NCBI GenBank assembly: GCA_015039465.1
Contig: MU130698.1
Coordinates: forward strand, 287,825-306,850
Length of the DNA stretch: 19,026 bases
Source of the DNA: Phlegmacium glaucopus
Taxonomy: Eukaryota > Basidiomycota > Agaricomycetes > Agaricales > Cortinariaceae
Reading direction: 5' to 3'
Position 1 is the first letter of the stretch. Every line of letters begins with the position of its first letter. This document shows, in pieces, positions 8,569 to 17,871 of the stretch. Under the pieces are notes generated by a model. It saw only the letters and a program-made list of their open reading frames with translations. It had not been told where the DNA came from and made no database searches. Both the position numbers and the translations under genes were made by a program.

Positions 8569-9095
8569 TAGGGATGCCGAAGTCCAGTTCAGTCCAGTTT
8601 GGTGCCTTTTTTGGCAAACTGAGAACCAAACCTTTGGTCCAGTTCAACCATTTCACCAAACTTTGAACTGAACTTTGGTTCAGGTCTGGTTCAGGTCTGG
8701 TTCAGGTTCCGACCTGTATTTTTTCCCACCATTAATTTATCTTCTTTTTCACATTAAAAATCTCCATTAAATCTTCACTTTCATAAATTCATCATTTTGC
8801 CTGTTTTAGTAAATTATCTGATGTTTTACAGCTACAATCAGACATCTAGCACAACTATTTATGTTTGATCAATTGATAAGATCACCAAAAATGTGTTAGA
8901 TAAACATGCCAAATATATCCTGGTGCCTACAGACCGAGTTTATTGCATCAAATGAATGGTTCTGACTCTTCTGAGTCAAATTTGTTCAAAAATATTTAGA
9001 AATCACAAGAAAATCTGTTATTGGTTTGAACTTTTGGTCCAGTTCTCAAAAGTCTGGTTCAAACTTTGGTTCTGAACTGGACATCGGCAACCCTA
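8569..9095. mobile_element. 527-bp non-autonomous hAT-like element, TSD ACCAAAAT
   Basis: The termini are inverted repeats of about 23 bp: TAGGGATGCCGAAGTCCAG at the left, and TAGGGTTGCCGATGTCCAG for the right end reversed. Perfect 8-bp duplications ACCAAAAT flank it (8561-8568 and 9096-9103). An 8-bp duplication with TAGGG-type ends is diagnostic of the hAT superfamily. There is no transposase. Subterminal regions carry repeated words: GGTTCAGGTCT three times in tandem at 8677-8710, and TTTGGTCCAGTTC or GGTTCAAACTTTGG near both ends. It is a MITE-sized derivative dependent on a transposase elsewhere. Confidence 0.92.
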
Positions 9096-9103
9096 ACCAA
9101 AAT

Positions 9104-9640
9104 GTCATTCTACATCCAGCCATAGTGCTGATTATCCCAAAAACATCTATGCATCCTTATTACATACTATAGAGTGTACACAAATATTTTTAAGATATGA
9201 TACATGTTCAAACTCATATGGGAGGGTGATTGATCACGTTAGGTATGTTTGATCACACCATAAAAATCAGAAAATCAAAAAATCAAAATAGAGCTCATGG
9301 TGGTCGGAGCACAAATACAATGCATATCTACTATATACAAAGTTTCAAGGCATTATACCTAGAATTGAGGGTGCAGCAACGCTTCGAAGATGGCCTGCAA
9401 AACGAGTTGTGACAGTGACCCTGGCGAAGTCACGTGAGAAATACAATAATGTAATAGTGAATGCTAAGTTGTTGCTAAGGAAATTAAGACAGACAAGACA
9501 GATCAGATTCTGGTCGGAATCTGAATCTGATCAGGACTAGTCAGAATTTGATCAGGAGTGGTCGGAATGATCAGATCAGATCTGGTGAGGGGACAGAAAG
9601 GTACAGGAGAAAGCTAATCATTCAAAGAAATCAGCAAGTA
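9104..9640. other. Intergenic region with TGATCA/GGTCGGAAT repeats
   Basis: No gene. TGATCAC occurs twice near 9231-9255. A cluster at 9501-9590 repeats GATCAGATTC, GAATCTGATC and TGGTCGGAAT. One perfect 10-base stem is GATCAGATTC (9501-9510) with GAATCTGATC (9523-9532). TGGTCGGAAT recurs at 9511-9520 and at about 9559. The cluster lies about 130-220 bp upstream of the secreted-protein start and could be regulatory, or another degraded repeat. Confidence 0.5.
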
Positions 9641-9720
9641 CTATGTGTGGCGGATTAAATATGGCCGTCATTCTCCTCCACTCCTCAAAAAACCCCCCAA
9701 CAACTACTCACTCAAGTACA

Positions 9721-10519
9721 ATGAAGTTTACCACCATTTGCACCATATTCTTTCTTTTGGCCTCAGTGTCAGCCATCATTGCGATTCCTAACAGTTCTTG
9801 GAAACGGCATGAAGACGACAAGGGTACCGTTACTACGGACGAAAGCCACACCTCCCTCATCAATGCTCATAAAGAGGGAGAGGGGGCGGCAACTGTCATT
9901 GGTGTTATCCAAATCGTCATCGCCCTTGACTCATGGATCACTTCACTATCCCAGGGCCAAACAATGATCGCCGAGCCAGACCCAAATCAGCCTCAGGTAA
10001 GCCGTCAGTTCCCGACAGTCGACAGCACTGATCCCTTGGATTTCTCAGACGGGTGCACAACTCATACGGGCCAGCATTAAGCAGCTCGAAACTAACAATC
10101 GTCAGTCGGGCTCGCCCTTCACTGGGATCGCCATCCGGTTTGGTGTCCCTACAACTTCTATAAATTGGGACGGTTTCGCTGGCCAAGATTGGGGATTGAA
10201 CATGATTATTGTCGATAATGCTATTGACGGATCGAGCATGTAGGTCACAACCTCCTCAACCCTGAGAAGCTGTTGCTTACTATGGCATGTGTGTCGCAGG
10301 TGGCGCTTTTATTGGTGTAAGACCGGCTCAATTACGATCACTACAGGAACCCCATCCCATGACGTGAGCAATTAGTTCTCTGGCTGATGTTTTCCATTGA
10401 AAAGGATGGTTCTGTCACCCTCGCAGGTTGGGATCGGAATTCTCCAGTCTTTTAGCACAAGCCCAACGGATCCGTACCTCAGGACCATCCACCTTATAAA
10501 GCCCCCATCCACCTTATAA
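9721..10519 (+). CDS. Predicted small secreted protein, four exons, 207 aa
   Basis: Exons 9721-9996, 10049-10239, 10300-10363 and 10427-10519 join in frame. Introns are 52, 60 and 63 bp, with GTAAGC, GTAGGT and GTGAGC donors and CAG acceptors. The product starts MKFTTICTIFFLLASVSA, a clear signal peptide with likely cleavage after Ala18, and has a Kex2-type KR at residues 28-29. The rest is Gly/Ile/Thr/Ser-rich with one cysteine in the mature part (RFYWCKTGS) and a stretch GIAIRFGVPTTSINWDGFAG. I recognise no family; beta-rich secreted protein or effector-like protein is inference. An in-frame ATG at 9643 would bury the signal peptide, so 9721 (ACAATGA context) is preferred. The final exon runs into a duplicated CCATCCACCTTATAAA (10485-10500 and 10505-10520) that supplies the stop, and a copia LTR begins about 47 bp later, so the native C-terminus may be altered. 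The acceptor choices are my own reading. Confidence 0.7.
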
Positions 10520-10520
10520 A
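10485..10520. repeat. 20-bp-spaced direct repeat CCATCCACCTTATAAA
   Basis: Two perfect 16-bp copies (10485-10500, 10505-10520). The stop codon of the secreted-protein model falls in the second copy. A partial third copy (CCATCCATTT) follows at about 10530. Confidence 0.85.
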
Positions 10521-10565
10521 CCTCCCCTGACCATCCATTTCTCTTAGTTCAATTATATTTCTTGC

Positions 10566-10954
10566 TGTCGACAAGCTTACAGCCATGGTTTCATCCCGAA
10601 ATTTGGAATGTCGTTTTGCCAATATGCTTTCATATTTTTTTCCACCTCTCCCAAACTGTCACGCGCTCGTTTTTCCATCTCAATTTTTTTTTTCACCCCC
10701 TCCTTACGACCCCGAGGTCTAGAACCGCTTCTGCCATTTATTTTCGCTGTTATATTTATTCTGTATTTGTGTTGTGTCATTAGAGTCCAGATCCCCTTTG
10801 CGCGCGTTTTCAATCACCTTGGGACTGCAGGGAAAACTTGAGACTGGGAATACCCTATTCAAGTTGATTCCATAATCAAACGGAAAACAAATGGACATGG
10901 CTGCTTTTCTACCCCTTGTCACGCCTGGCAATCTCAGAAAAAAACCTTCTGACA
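10566..10954 (-). mobile_element. Probable 3' LTR of a Ty1/copia relic
   Basis: On the minus strand the sequence ATGTCAGGGAGG, a purine-rich tract, is followed at 10954 by TGTCAGAAGG. The block may end at ...CTTGTCGACA (10566), giving ends TGTC...GACA and about 389 bp. It lies directly downstream of the RNase H tail on the same strand, as expected for the 3' LTR of a copia element. The far end is an inference from the TG...CA rule, because no second LTR or target duplication is available. ORFs across it are not coding. Confidence 0.45.
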
Positions 10955-10997
10955 CCTCCCTGACATTTTAATTCCAGACCTCGGATGAAGCGCCGAG

Positions 10998-11160
10998 TCA
11001 CTGCCGGCTGACCACTATTAATCCTTGGTCAGACAGCACACCAGTGACCAATTTCCAATGTAACGTCTTGATATATGAATTTATAACCCTAGGTAATCCT
11101 TTTGTGAATAAATCTGCCAGGTTTTAACAAGTGTTCACATATCTGTGGCACTTTCGACAA
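10998..11160 (-). pseudogene. Ty1/copia RNase H C-terminal fragment
   Basis: The minus strand reads KCHRYVNTC, a TAA stop (11124-11126), then NLADLFTKGLPRVINSYIKT and LHWKLVTGVLSDQGL to a TGA at 10998-11000. The NLADLFTK block is the hallmark of the end of copia polyproteins, where RNase H usually closes with YV.T.DNLADLFTK.LP. The stop replaces the usual Asp of DNLAD. Upstream sequence (11161-11460, minus) is too decayed to align by eye. It is inactive. Confidence 0.7.
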
Positions 11161-11900
11161 CGGCCAAACAAGTCATCTGGCATTGTTCACTATTCGTCAG
11201 CCGAAAACCTTCGGCAACTCAAGCGTTGCATTTCTCAAAGTCATCATCCCTAGCATAAGCCTGGCTTTCAACAAAAGCATCTAACTGTCTTTATTCGCAC
11301 CATAAACTCGAAAGGTTGTAGAGCGTTGTCCACTAAAATCCTGACACAAATACTGGCTTCCTTACGGGCTCTTCGACTCCCTGGTATATAACGCGATAAA
11401 TGTTCCGTAACCATCCGTCCACTGAACGGCTGAATGAGGTCAAGCTCTTTCAAGGTCAGGCGGAATGGAGTCTAGCAGAACCGGTTGCCTGAAACCCCGA
11501 GCTGCGTAGATGGCTTATCATATGAGAAATCTGCGTGTAAGTATAGAGTGCAGTGTGATGGTGAAGAATCTAGAGTTTGATTGGTTTGGGTATTGTCTTT
11601 GCTGGTAATCCCGTCAGCCTTGCGAGACGTTCGTTGATGTAGCCTACACTCTGGACTGGACCGAGAGCTACCGCCAACGACAAACGCTACGGATAGGTCG
11701 CTGCTGGTAAAAATGTCAGACAATCATGTACAACAGTTCGCCAATGTATCCTCACACCTTGCCTTCTGTGAAACTGGAAAGAATGGGTATGGAACGCCTT
11801 GAGGATGGGAAACGATACAAAAAGAGTTACCATGGCTTCCATGATGCGATCGTTGTTGATCAGGGAATGAAAACAGCTCCAATCCAGCTTCCTCCACCAA
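11161..11900. other. No supported gene; decayed sequence
   Basis: Short ORFs exist on both strands (for example 11268-11453 and 11472-11723, minus) but have no recognisable motif, no paired splice sites and no clear start context. The minus-strand part could be older copia sequence and the plus-strand part from about 11730 the upstream linker of the ABCF relic. Neither is demonstrable by eye. Confidence 0.4.
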
Positions 11901-12580
11901 AACCTTCAAATTCCCTGGACTCGGCTATCTGAAGTGTCTTTCCGATACACGCCTGGTCCATTGTCGCCGTTTTTCATCAACAATGTTACTTTGGATGTCG
12001 GGCCCCATGCGTGTATCGGATTCCTGGGCCCTAACGGCTGTGGTAAATCCACTCTCATGAACCTCCTCGCTGGAGAACTCAAGCCCACCTTGGGAGACAC
12101 GAAACAACATCATCGACTCCGAATTGGATATTTCTCGCAACGCACAGTACAGCAACTTGGGCCTCTCTAACAACTGACGAAAACATGTTCTTAATACCGT
12201 TGTCAATTCTCGCCATGTGCCTTCGACGTCGAGAACGAGAGCTTGTTCGCCAAGTTTTCTGTCTTGTGGAATAAGCTGTGATCCTGTTTTACGATCTATT
12301 GCATTGGCGCTTGTGAAATTACATCGTCCACATACTTCTGCTGGATGGAATTACGAATCACTTGGATATGGGTACAGCCGAGTCGTTGGCCGAATAGTTG
12401 TGAGTTCGAAGGCGCCTTGGTCGTGGTTAGCCATGATGTTTGGTTTTTGAAGCAAGTTACTGAATCGGAGATGGTAGGGATGACGATGATGTTGATGCGC
12501 GTGGTATAGACGGAGAGGAGTATAAGGGAGTTTTGTATACAGTGACAGAGAAGGGAGAATGGTTTGAATGGGCCATTGCC
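11901..12580 (+). pseudogene. Decayed C-terminal ABC domain of an ABCF-type (GCN20/ARB1-like) ATPase
   Basis: One frame (11901-12170) reads SEVSFRYTPGPLSPFFINNV, a perfect Walker A GPNGCGKST (12027-12053), STLMNLLAGELKPTLGD, then RLRIGYFSQRTVQQL, the GYFSQ segment typical of the second domain of soluble ABCF proteins. It ends at TAA 12168. The rest survives in shifted frames: a degraded signature region near 12255-12300, Walker B as LLLDGITNHLDMGTAES (from 12335; the catalytic Glu after Asp reads Gly), then EFEGALVVVSHDVWFLKQV (12402-12458) with the H-loop His. After one more shift comes an acidic run and YTVTEKGEWFEWA. ABCF proteins act on ribosomes or in translation control. At least three frame changes, stops and a lost Walker B Glu mean this copy is dead. 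The N-terminal domain is absent. Confidence 0.85.
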
Positions 12581-13660
12581 TTCAGCACGGCAGATTAGAG
12601 TCCTGTCAGATCAAGTGTTGAACAGATATCTCTACGATACTATTAGGGAGCTCACTTATTCTGCATATCCATTGTAATGCCAAAACTTTTATTTTATGTA
12701 ATGTTGATCCAGGGACACGCAGTTGTGGGTGGATGGGATCGTTCGTGTTCCTCCAAGCTTTAATTCCTAGAGCTCCGTAGATGACGCCTGTTGATTTCGA
12801 GACATTTGGTGGAATGAAAGATGGCGGAGACCCTTGGACTTTTGGTTCGACGGGCAGGCACTTCTGCTGAGTGAACTATTCAGAAGCCGACCGGCTAAAC
12901 CTGCATGAGATTGTCAACCCATTCGATTTTGCGGGCCCAGGTTGTAAAGACCGACTCAGTGAGAACTCGGAACTTAAAAGGCAAGAGAAAGGATTAGATA
13001 TTAGATGTTTATGTAGACAGGGTTCAGAGATTGTCAATGTCGCGAGGATTGAAAAGTGGGGCTGTGAAGTAATAGATCATGTCGTTCTCTGCCTCTGTGA
13101 ATTCAAATATGTACTTGCCAAATTGCTGCCTAAAATACAGTGTTATGTTCTAAATACTTGCTTACTACATCCAGCATCTATTAGGCTCCAATATTCATGA
13201 GTCACACATACGAAGAAAGCTAACTCTGATAAATGGTAGCATATGTAGGCAAGGGACGACAGCTACAAGTTTGCTTCGCCTGAATCCCTCAGCACATGCG
13301 CTGGACGCCGGCCCCCTCGGCGGGCCAATAACTTCTGCCGCGGTTACAGATCTCTGGTCAGCATTGTCTGCTGGAGTTGTAGGCCAACACCACGCTCTTG
13401 TGTGAGGCCAATGCTCCAATGCATCATCAACTCGAAGCTCCTAGTTGCAATTATCAAAGCGCAGAGGCCCACAACCTATAAATAATCACGGGGTTTTAAG
13501 TATCATATACCGAAAAACAAGCCAGACAATTTACTTACGCTGATCGATGAACAAGCGCTTGAAAACTATAAGACGCTAAACATCCCTTCGCAACACCCAA
13601 CGCCTCCTTCACTCCCTCCCAACTCGAAAAGAAAAAGGTTTTCAAGCTCACGATATCCAC
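12581..13660. other. Intergenic sequence, no convincing gene
   Basis: A 109-codon ORF (12871-13200, plus) starting MNYSEADRLNLHEIVNPFDF is open, but it has no domain, no signal and no splice support, and it follows the ABCF relic, so I leave it as a possible fragment. GC-rich inverted words GGCCCCCTCGGCGGGCC lie at about 13310-13326. From 13560 on the plus strand is C- and A-rich without an ORF. Confidence 0.35.
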
Positions 13661-14096
13661 AATCACTCAGGCAAAATTTCTAAAACTACAACTTATGCTG
13701 GAAGACAACATATTCGAGGAATTCATATGCCACTCGCAGTAACTTTTCACATTACTGACTTGAGGCGATGATAGACCATGCGGGAACGTTTTATTACATT
13801 GTTGTCGGAAAAGATCAAGCGAAAGGAAAGTTTCAATAGAAAGAGGATTGGCAGGGTCGCCACCCAGATAGTAACCTGTCAATTTGGATGAATACGAGAA
13901 TGACCATAGTCGAGGTCACTTGACCGAAAAGAAGAAACACACTATACTTTGAACAGTATTGTGACAACCATGAACGATCCTGAACAGGATCATCAGCAGA
14001 TCGAGGTATATCGTTATAATCAAGTTCACTAATGGTTGTAAGAGATAATTTGAATCTCCTTTCAATTCCAAATTCAGTGACACACCCACTTCTACA

Positions 14097-14674
14097 GGAT
14101 CCTTGGAAGCCGTAATACTGTGTCGAATCTTGTTAAAAATGAGCACTCGGGGGGATGGAAGAAAAGAGTGGTATTTACCCGGTAAAAGTCCAGAGAATTA
14201 TGAAGATGCCAGCAGCGTCTACATTGTTCGTTGTATTGGCAACGGTCGTAGTCAAGTTATTCGCGCAAGTGGTATTTACTTCAGGTCTGCTCGGTCTTGC
14301 TTTTAGTAGGTTAATTTTCATCTCAACGATAGCGGTCTCGTTCTGTTCAATGTCTCGTCGACATATCTACAGATGAAAAAAAAGCATATAATCAATGCGA
14401 GTATGAGAGCCACAGCGCCACGAAAGAACCTTACCGAGTGAATCCAATCAGCAGAGCACTGGCAGTTCTACCCTCCGCTGCTTTTGAATAGATTGCCATG
14501 GTCGACTTGGGCTTGTACAGGTGCACAAGGAATCAAAGGCTTTCGTGCAAGTCAGCAACAATGAGAAAAATAGTGAAAGAAGATAATACTCACGAACCTT
14601 GTTCCCAAGAGTCGTGCCTGTGTTATTTTGAGCAGAACCATCCAGATTGAAGGACCTAAACCGGTTATTGAAGT
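14097..14674 (-). pseudogene. Duplicated gene fragment, copy 1
   Basis: Reads on the minus strand and shares long stretches with 16966-17635 in direct orientation. A GTAAGG...CTGTAG intron ends at 14367. The next exon (14366-14175) gives ICRRDIEQNETAIVEMKINL and continues open for 63 codons. Against copy 2 the first 23 codons differ mainly at third positions, which supports this frame as formerly coding and suggests a short amphipathic helix. Upstream, a GTGAGTATT donor (about 14594) and exon ends in WIHS are shared with copy 2. An ATG at 14755 (MSSNEVEALSMDVSVQKTLT) opens a 67-codon ORF that may be the original or a new start. Relative to copy 2 it lacks about 124 bp. The function is unrecognised. 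Confidence 0.5.
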
Positions 14675-14852
14675 GACACATACCGTGACCGCCGTCGTCA
14701 AGGTCTTCTGAACGCTCACGTCCATCGATAACGCTTCTACCTCATTCGACGACATTTTAAATTCAAGATGATATTATTTCATGTGGCGTATAACATCATA
14801 CAAGCGAGAAAGGCATAGCAAAAAGGTACCAACAAAAAGATCATGTCCACTG

Positions 14853-15088
14853 ATTGGATTTGAAGAACTTGAATCTCAGGGAAAAGATCGCTCCTTCAAT
14901 AACGCTATTCGGTATCTGACCCAGACGAGAGACCATGGCCGTCGATTGGATCGAAGAACTTGAACCTCATGGAAAATATTGCTCCTTCAATAACGCTATT
15001 CGGTATCTGACCCAGGCGAGAGATCATGGCCGTCAATTGGATTGAAGAACTTGAACCTCATGGAAAAGTATCCGACCCAAGTGAGACC
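14853..15088. repeat. 92-bp tandem repeat, two full units and one deleted unit
   Basis: Units start at 14853, 14945 and 15036 with ATTGGATyGAAGAACTTGAA. Units 1 and 2 are about 90% alike and include CTCCTTCAATAACGCTATTC. Unit 3 lacks about 25 bp in the middle (GGAAAAGTATCCGACCC). Read on the minus strand, the units encode LS-x-GSDTE-stop (units 1 and 2) and VSLGSDTFP-stop (unit 3). The last form is the real C-terminus of the gene whose coding region ends at 15058. The array therefore repeats the end of that gene and its 3' flank. Confidence 0.9.
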
Positions 15089-15881
15089 GCATCATAATCC
15101 TCGTCTTCAACCGACCCTGCAAAAGTATGTTAGCAACACTTTTCACAAAATCAAAAAAGATACGTACCCCTTTGGATAACTGTGTTTATGGCAGTCTCTG
15201 CGTCCTCGTCAGACACCCTAGAAGTGGCTGTTGATGTCGACGCAGCTGATGCAGGCGTTGATGGTGGCGGCGCAGGTGGAGATAAAGATGCAATAACAGG
15301 AGGGTTCGAACCGCCTGTACTTGCGCCTCCTGAAAAGGGATATTAATGTCAATCAAGGATCGATAAACGATGGATTGTGAAATTAACGTACTTCCCGATC
15401 CCATGTTAGGGACTTGCTGTGCAGAGATGTCCTCGGTATGCCTCCGAGTCCAGGAGGCACCCGAACGCCTGTCGTACGGCGGGCTGGCTGTTGATGGGTG
15501 CCTTGACGGGGGTCGCGATGCCCCGCCAGTTCCTGCGTTGTTGCTATCGGAACGATCTCTTGCAATCGTTCCTGCTGATGCATGTGAAATTTGGTCTCGG
15601 TCTTGTGCTCCCGTCCTGTGGTGCCCTCCGCCGCGTTGATGGCGACTTGGGCCCGAGCTTGGAGGTCGATCTTGTTGCTGCTGAACTGTTCCCTGATGTA
15701 CAGGGCCATTCCAGACCGGGGAACTGTAGAAGGGTTGCCCATGTAAGGGCATATTGATGATATGGGATCCCAAGAGGAATGTGGGGATAGATGGTGGGAG
15801 AAAGGGTGGCTGTTGCTTCATGGATGGTGGTTGGGACGACGGCGAACGCGGAGAGTTGCAGTTGGAGTTGTTGTGTGTCAT
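15058..15881 (-). CDS. Disordered Q/S/P/R-rich protein, three exons, 236 aa
   Basis: The model on the minus strand joins exons 15881-15392, 15329-15168 and 15116-15058. The introns are 62 bp (GTACGT...TTTCAG) and 51 bp (GTACGT, a GCTAAC branch-like site, TTTGCAG). All junctions keep frame, and the splice removes a frame that would otherwise turn into low-complexity leucine/histidine sequence. The protein starts MTHNNSNCNSPRSPSSQPPS, has a short QQQQ run near residue 68, arginine- and serine-rich middle sections, a proline/alanine/serine tract (SPPAPPPSTPASAAST) and an acidic end (EDEDYDAVSLGSDTFP). There are no transmembrane segments, signal peptide or known domain. Disorder suggests a nuclear or regulatory role, which is inference only. 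A TATA box lies about 80 bp upstream. The stop arises because repeat unit 3 lost about 25 bp; units 1 and 2 would end GSDTE. It is flanked on both sides by the duplicated gene fragments. Confidence 0.72.
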
Positions 15882-15960
15882 ACCTAATAGTAGGAGGTTG
15901 TGTGGCTTGTGTTGAAGTTGAGGGGAGGGATTGCTGTTGTCTCTGTCTTCGGATTATAGC

Positions 15961-15968
15961 TTTATATA
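15961..15968 (-). promoter_or_regulatory. TATA box of the disordered-protein gene
   Basis: The minus strand reads GCATATATAAAGC, with TATATAAA at 15968-15961, about 80 bp before the ATG at 15881. It is followed by a C/A-rich leader (CCCTCCCCTCAACTTCAAC) typical of highly expressed fungal promoters. Confidence 0.6.
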
Positions 15969-15989
15969 TGCAGTGCTTGTGTTCCTTGT

Positions 15990-16965
15990 TTGTCTATTTC
16001 GTACATAATTTGCTCACAGAATATTTTTCAGGACAGTGACTCGTTCCCATCAAGATCTCAGGAATGTGTACTACTTTGGCTTAGGCTTAAGCCAACCCCT
16101 ATGTTCGACATATGTGTTTCTGAGTGCAGGGCACGTTTTTTAATTCATAAATCAAGCCTTGCACTCCGCAGATACCTCACGGTTGCCTCACGGCCATCCC
16201 AAAGCACCTCCGTTTGTTGACTCGTCCATTTAGACAGTTGGTACCCCAACAGATTGAACGAGTGACTAATACCCAACGGCTTTATAATAATTATATGTTA
16301 CATCAATTTTTTCCGAATCTGTTATAGTTGATCGGAAGCAAAAATATCTGGTTTGCATATCTTACTTTCATTATTGTAATATGCGAAAGTCTTACGGTGC
16401 TACGTCCATTCAATATTCGCAAGATATCAGTCTTTTGTTCAACACTACTATGGGCTTATTAGTACTTGCGAAACGCTCATTTGTGCGTTATCCCTCTGTT
16501 GAAAATTCCAATATTTATGTTTTAGTCTCAACGCTTCAGCCGCTCATAGCCACCGGCCTGCATGTACGTATTTCCCCTTATGTGCTCAGTTCCCCTCATT
16601 TGTGCGTTATCTCCGTAAAATACTTGAACAGCCATTGGCACCCTTGTAAAATTTCGCCAGGGTTTTTAAACCTTCTCACACATGTTTTAGTTCCCGAATA
16701 ACCATCGAAGGTTATCCACGGCCCGCCGCCTTGTTCCATTAACACACAATTTAAGGGTATTATTCTTTTCTTAGAACAATACTTGTTTTTCGTTGAGAGG
16801 ATAGGGTTCGACAGATTTTGGCATAAGCCAATCCTAGATATTTATCCAAATCTAGCGGGTTGATATATCACTTAAATTCCAGGATGGGGTCGATTCCGCC
16901 ATTACACCCAGTTGAAATCATGGGTAGGTTGGAGGGTATTTACGAAACACGCACCCGCTTCTGCG
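15990..16965. other. Intergenic, no supported gene
   Basis: The 106-codon plus ORF at 16381-16701 has no recognisable feature. The word CTCATTTGTGCGTTAT occurs twice (about 16478 and 16597) as a direct repeat inside it, which argues for repeat-derived sequence. The last 40 bp align weakly with the sequence just left of copy 1, so the duplication may extend further. Confidence 0.4.
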
Positions 16966-17635
16966 GGATCCTTGGAAGCCGTAATACTGTGTCGAATCTT
17001 GTTAAAAATGAGCACTCGAGGAGATGGAATAAAGGAAATGCTATTTACTCGGTAAAAATCTAGAGGATTATGAGGATGCCAGTAGCGTCTACATCGTTCG
17101 TTGTATTGGCAACGGTCGTAGTCAAGTTATTCGCGCAAGTGCTATTTATTTCAGGTCAGTCTTGCGTTTAGCAGGTTAATTTTCATGTCAATGATGGCAG
17201 TCTCGTTGTTCTGTTCAATGTCTCATCGACATATCTACATATCGAAAAAAAGAACATATAATCAACGCCAGTAGTATGAGAGCCACTTCCCCAAGGAAAG
17301 AACCTTACTGAGTGAATCCAATTGGCAAAGATGCTTGCTGCTTTGGGCTTGTACAGGTGCAGAAGGAATCAAAGACTTTCGAAATGCAAATCAGAAAAGA
17401 ATGAGAAAAATCGGGAAAGCAAGATAATACTCACGAAATACAGGTTCACCTTGTTCCCAATACGTTGCAATACCTTAGCGGTTGAGAAAAGTTGTTCATA
17501 AAGTGATCGATAGGAATCTACGTGTAAGCCATCAATTAAATTGATTTATCTGGAGACATTAGGCCAATAACCTGTGTAAGCCGAGAGTCGTGCCTGTGTT
17601 ATTTTGAGCAGAACCATCCAGATTGATATTGAAGT
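16966..17635 (-). pseudogene. Duplicated gene fragment, copy 2
   Basis: Direct copy of 14097-14674, offset about 2,869 bp. It retains about 124 bp (17461-17584) absent from copy 1. On the minus strand this encodes INLIDGLHVDSYRSLYEQLF and STAKVLQRIGNKVNLYF, running up to a GTGAGTATT donor, which suggests copy 1 suffered the deletion. The next exon gives PKAASIFANWIHS, then a GTAAGG...TATGTAG intron, then ICR-stop-DIEQNNETAIIDMKINLL. Here CGA of copy 1 has become TGA, and a second TGA follows soon after. It also has a 15-bp gap near 17626 relative to copy 1. It is a pseudogene of unknown function. Both copies together outline the parent gene better than either alone. Confidence 0.5.
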
Positions 17636-17672
17636 CTTTGCGTATTCTCTTGTTTCGTCAAGTGTAGATGAA

Positions 17673-17702
17673 CCCTGTATCAACTATGGTTGATGAACAG
17701 GG
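17673..17702. repeat. Hairpin CCCTGT...ACAGGG
   Basis: CCCTGT and TCAAC on the left pair with GTTGA and ACAGGG on the right, interrupted by small bulges. The loop region contains TATCAACTATG (17678-17688), an 11-mer found again in the hairpin at 18577-18606. Confidence 0.7.
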
Positions 17703-17871
17703 TGTAGGTGTATTGGCAGACTAAAATATATGCGTCGTCGGGCCCAACCCCTCAAACATCAAGGAGCTGATCTACGGAAGAGGGGCAGAGTAGTATAGTG
17801 ACAACGGTCGGACGCGCAGCTCGCCTTAAGTCCTCCGAACCTCCAGTGGCATGACGTAGAAGGAGCGTGGT

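Noticed and set aside
9643..9720. Upstream in-frame ATG codons as the start of the secreted protein
   Set aside because: They would place a polar extension before a textbook signal peptide; 9721 has a better context and an N-terminal MKF.
10562..10955. Several ORFs on both strands around the copia LTR
   Set aside because: They overlap the predicted LTR and have no sensible protein composition or conserved motif.
14663..14690. A 28-bp GTATGT...TTTAG intron in copy 1
   Set aside because: Shorter than any plausible spliceosomal intron in this window (51-63 bp).
15300..15320. GGTTCGAACCC-type T-loop on the minus strand, a possible tRNA
   Set aside because: No acceptor stem or anticodon arm pairs around it, and it lies in exon 2 of the disordered-protein gene.
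15370..15757. Plus-strand ORFs opposite the disordered-protein gene
   Set aside because: Shadow frames of GC-rich coding sequence; the minus strand has introns, a TATA box and consistent phase.
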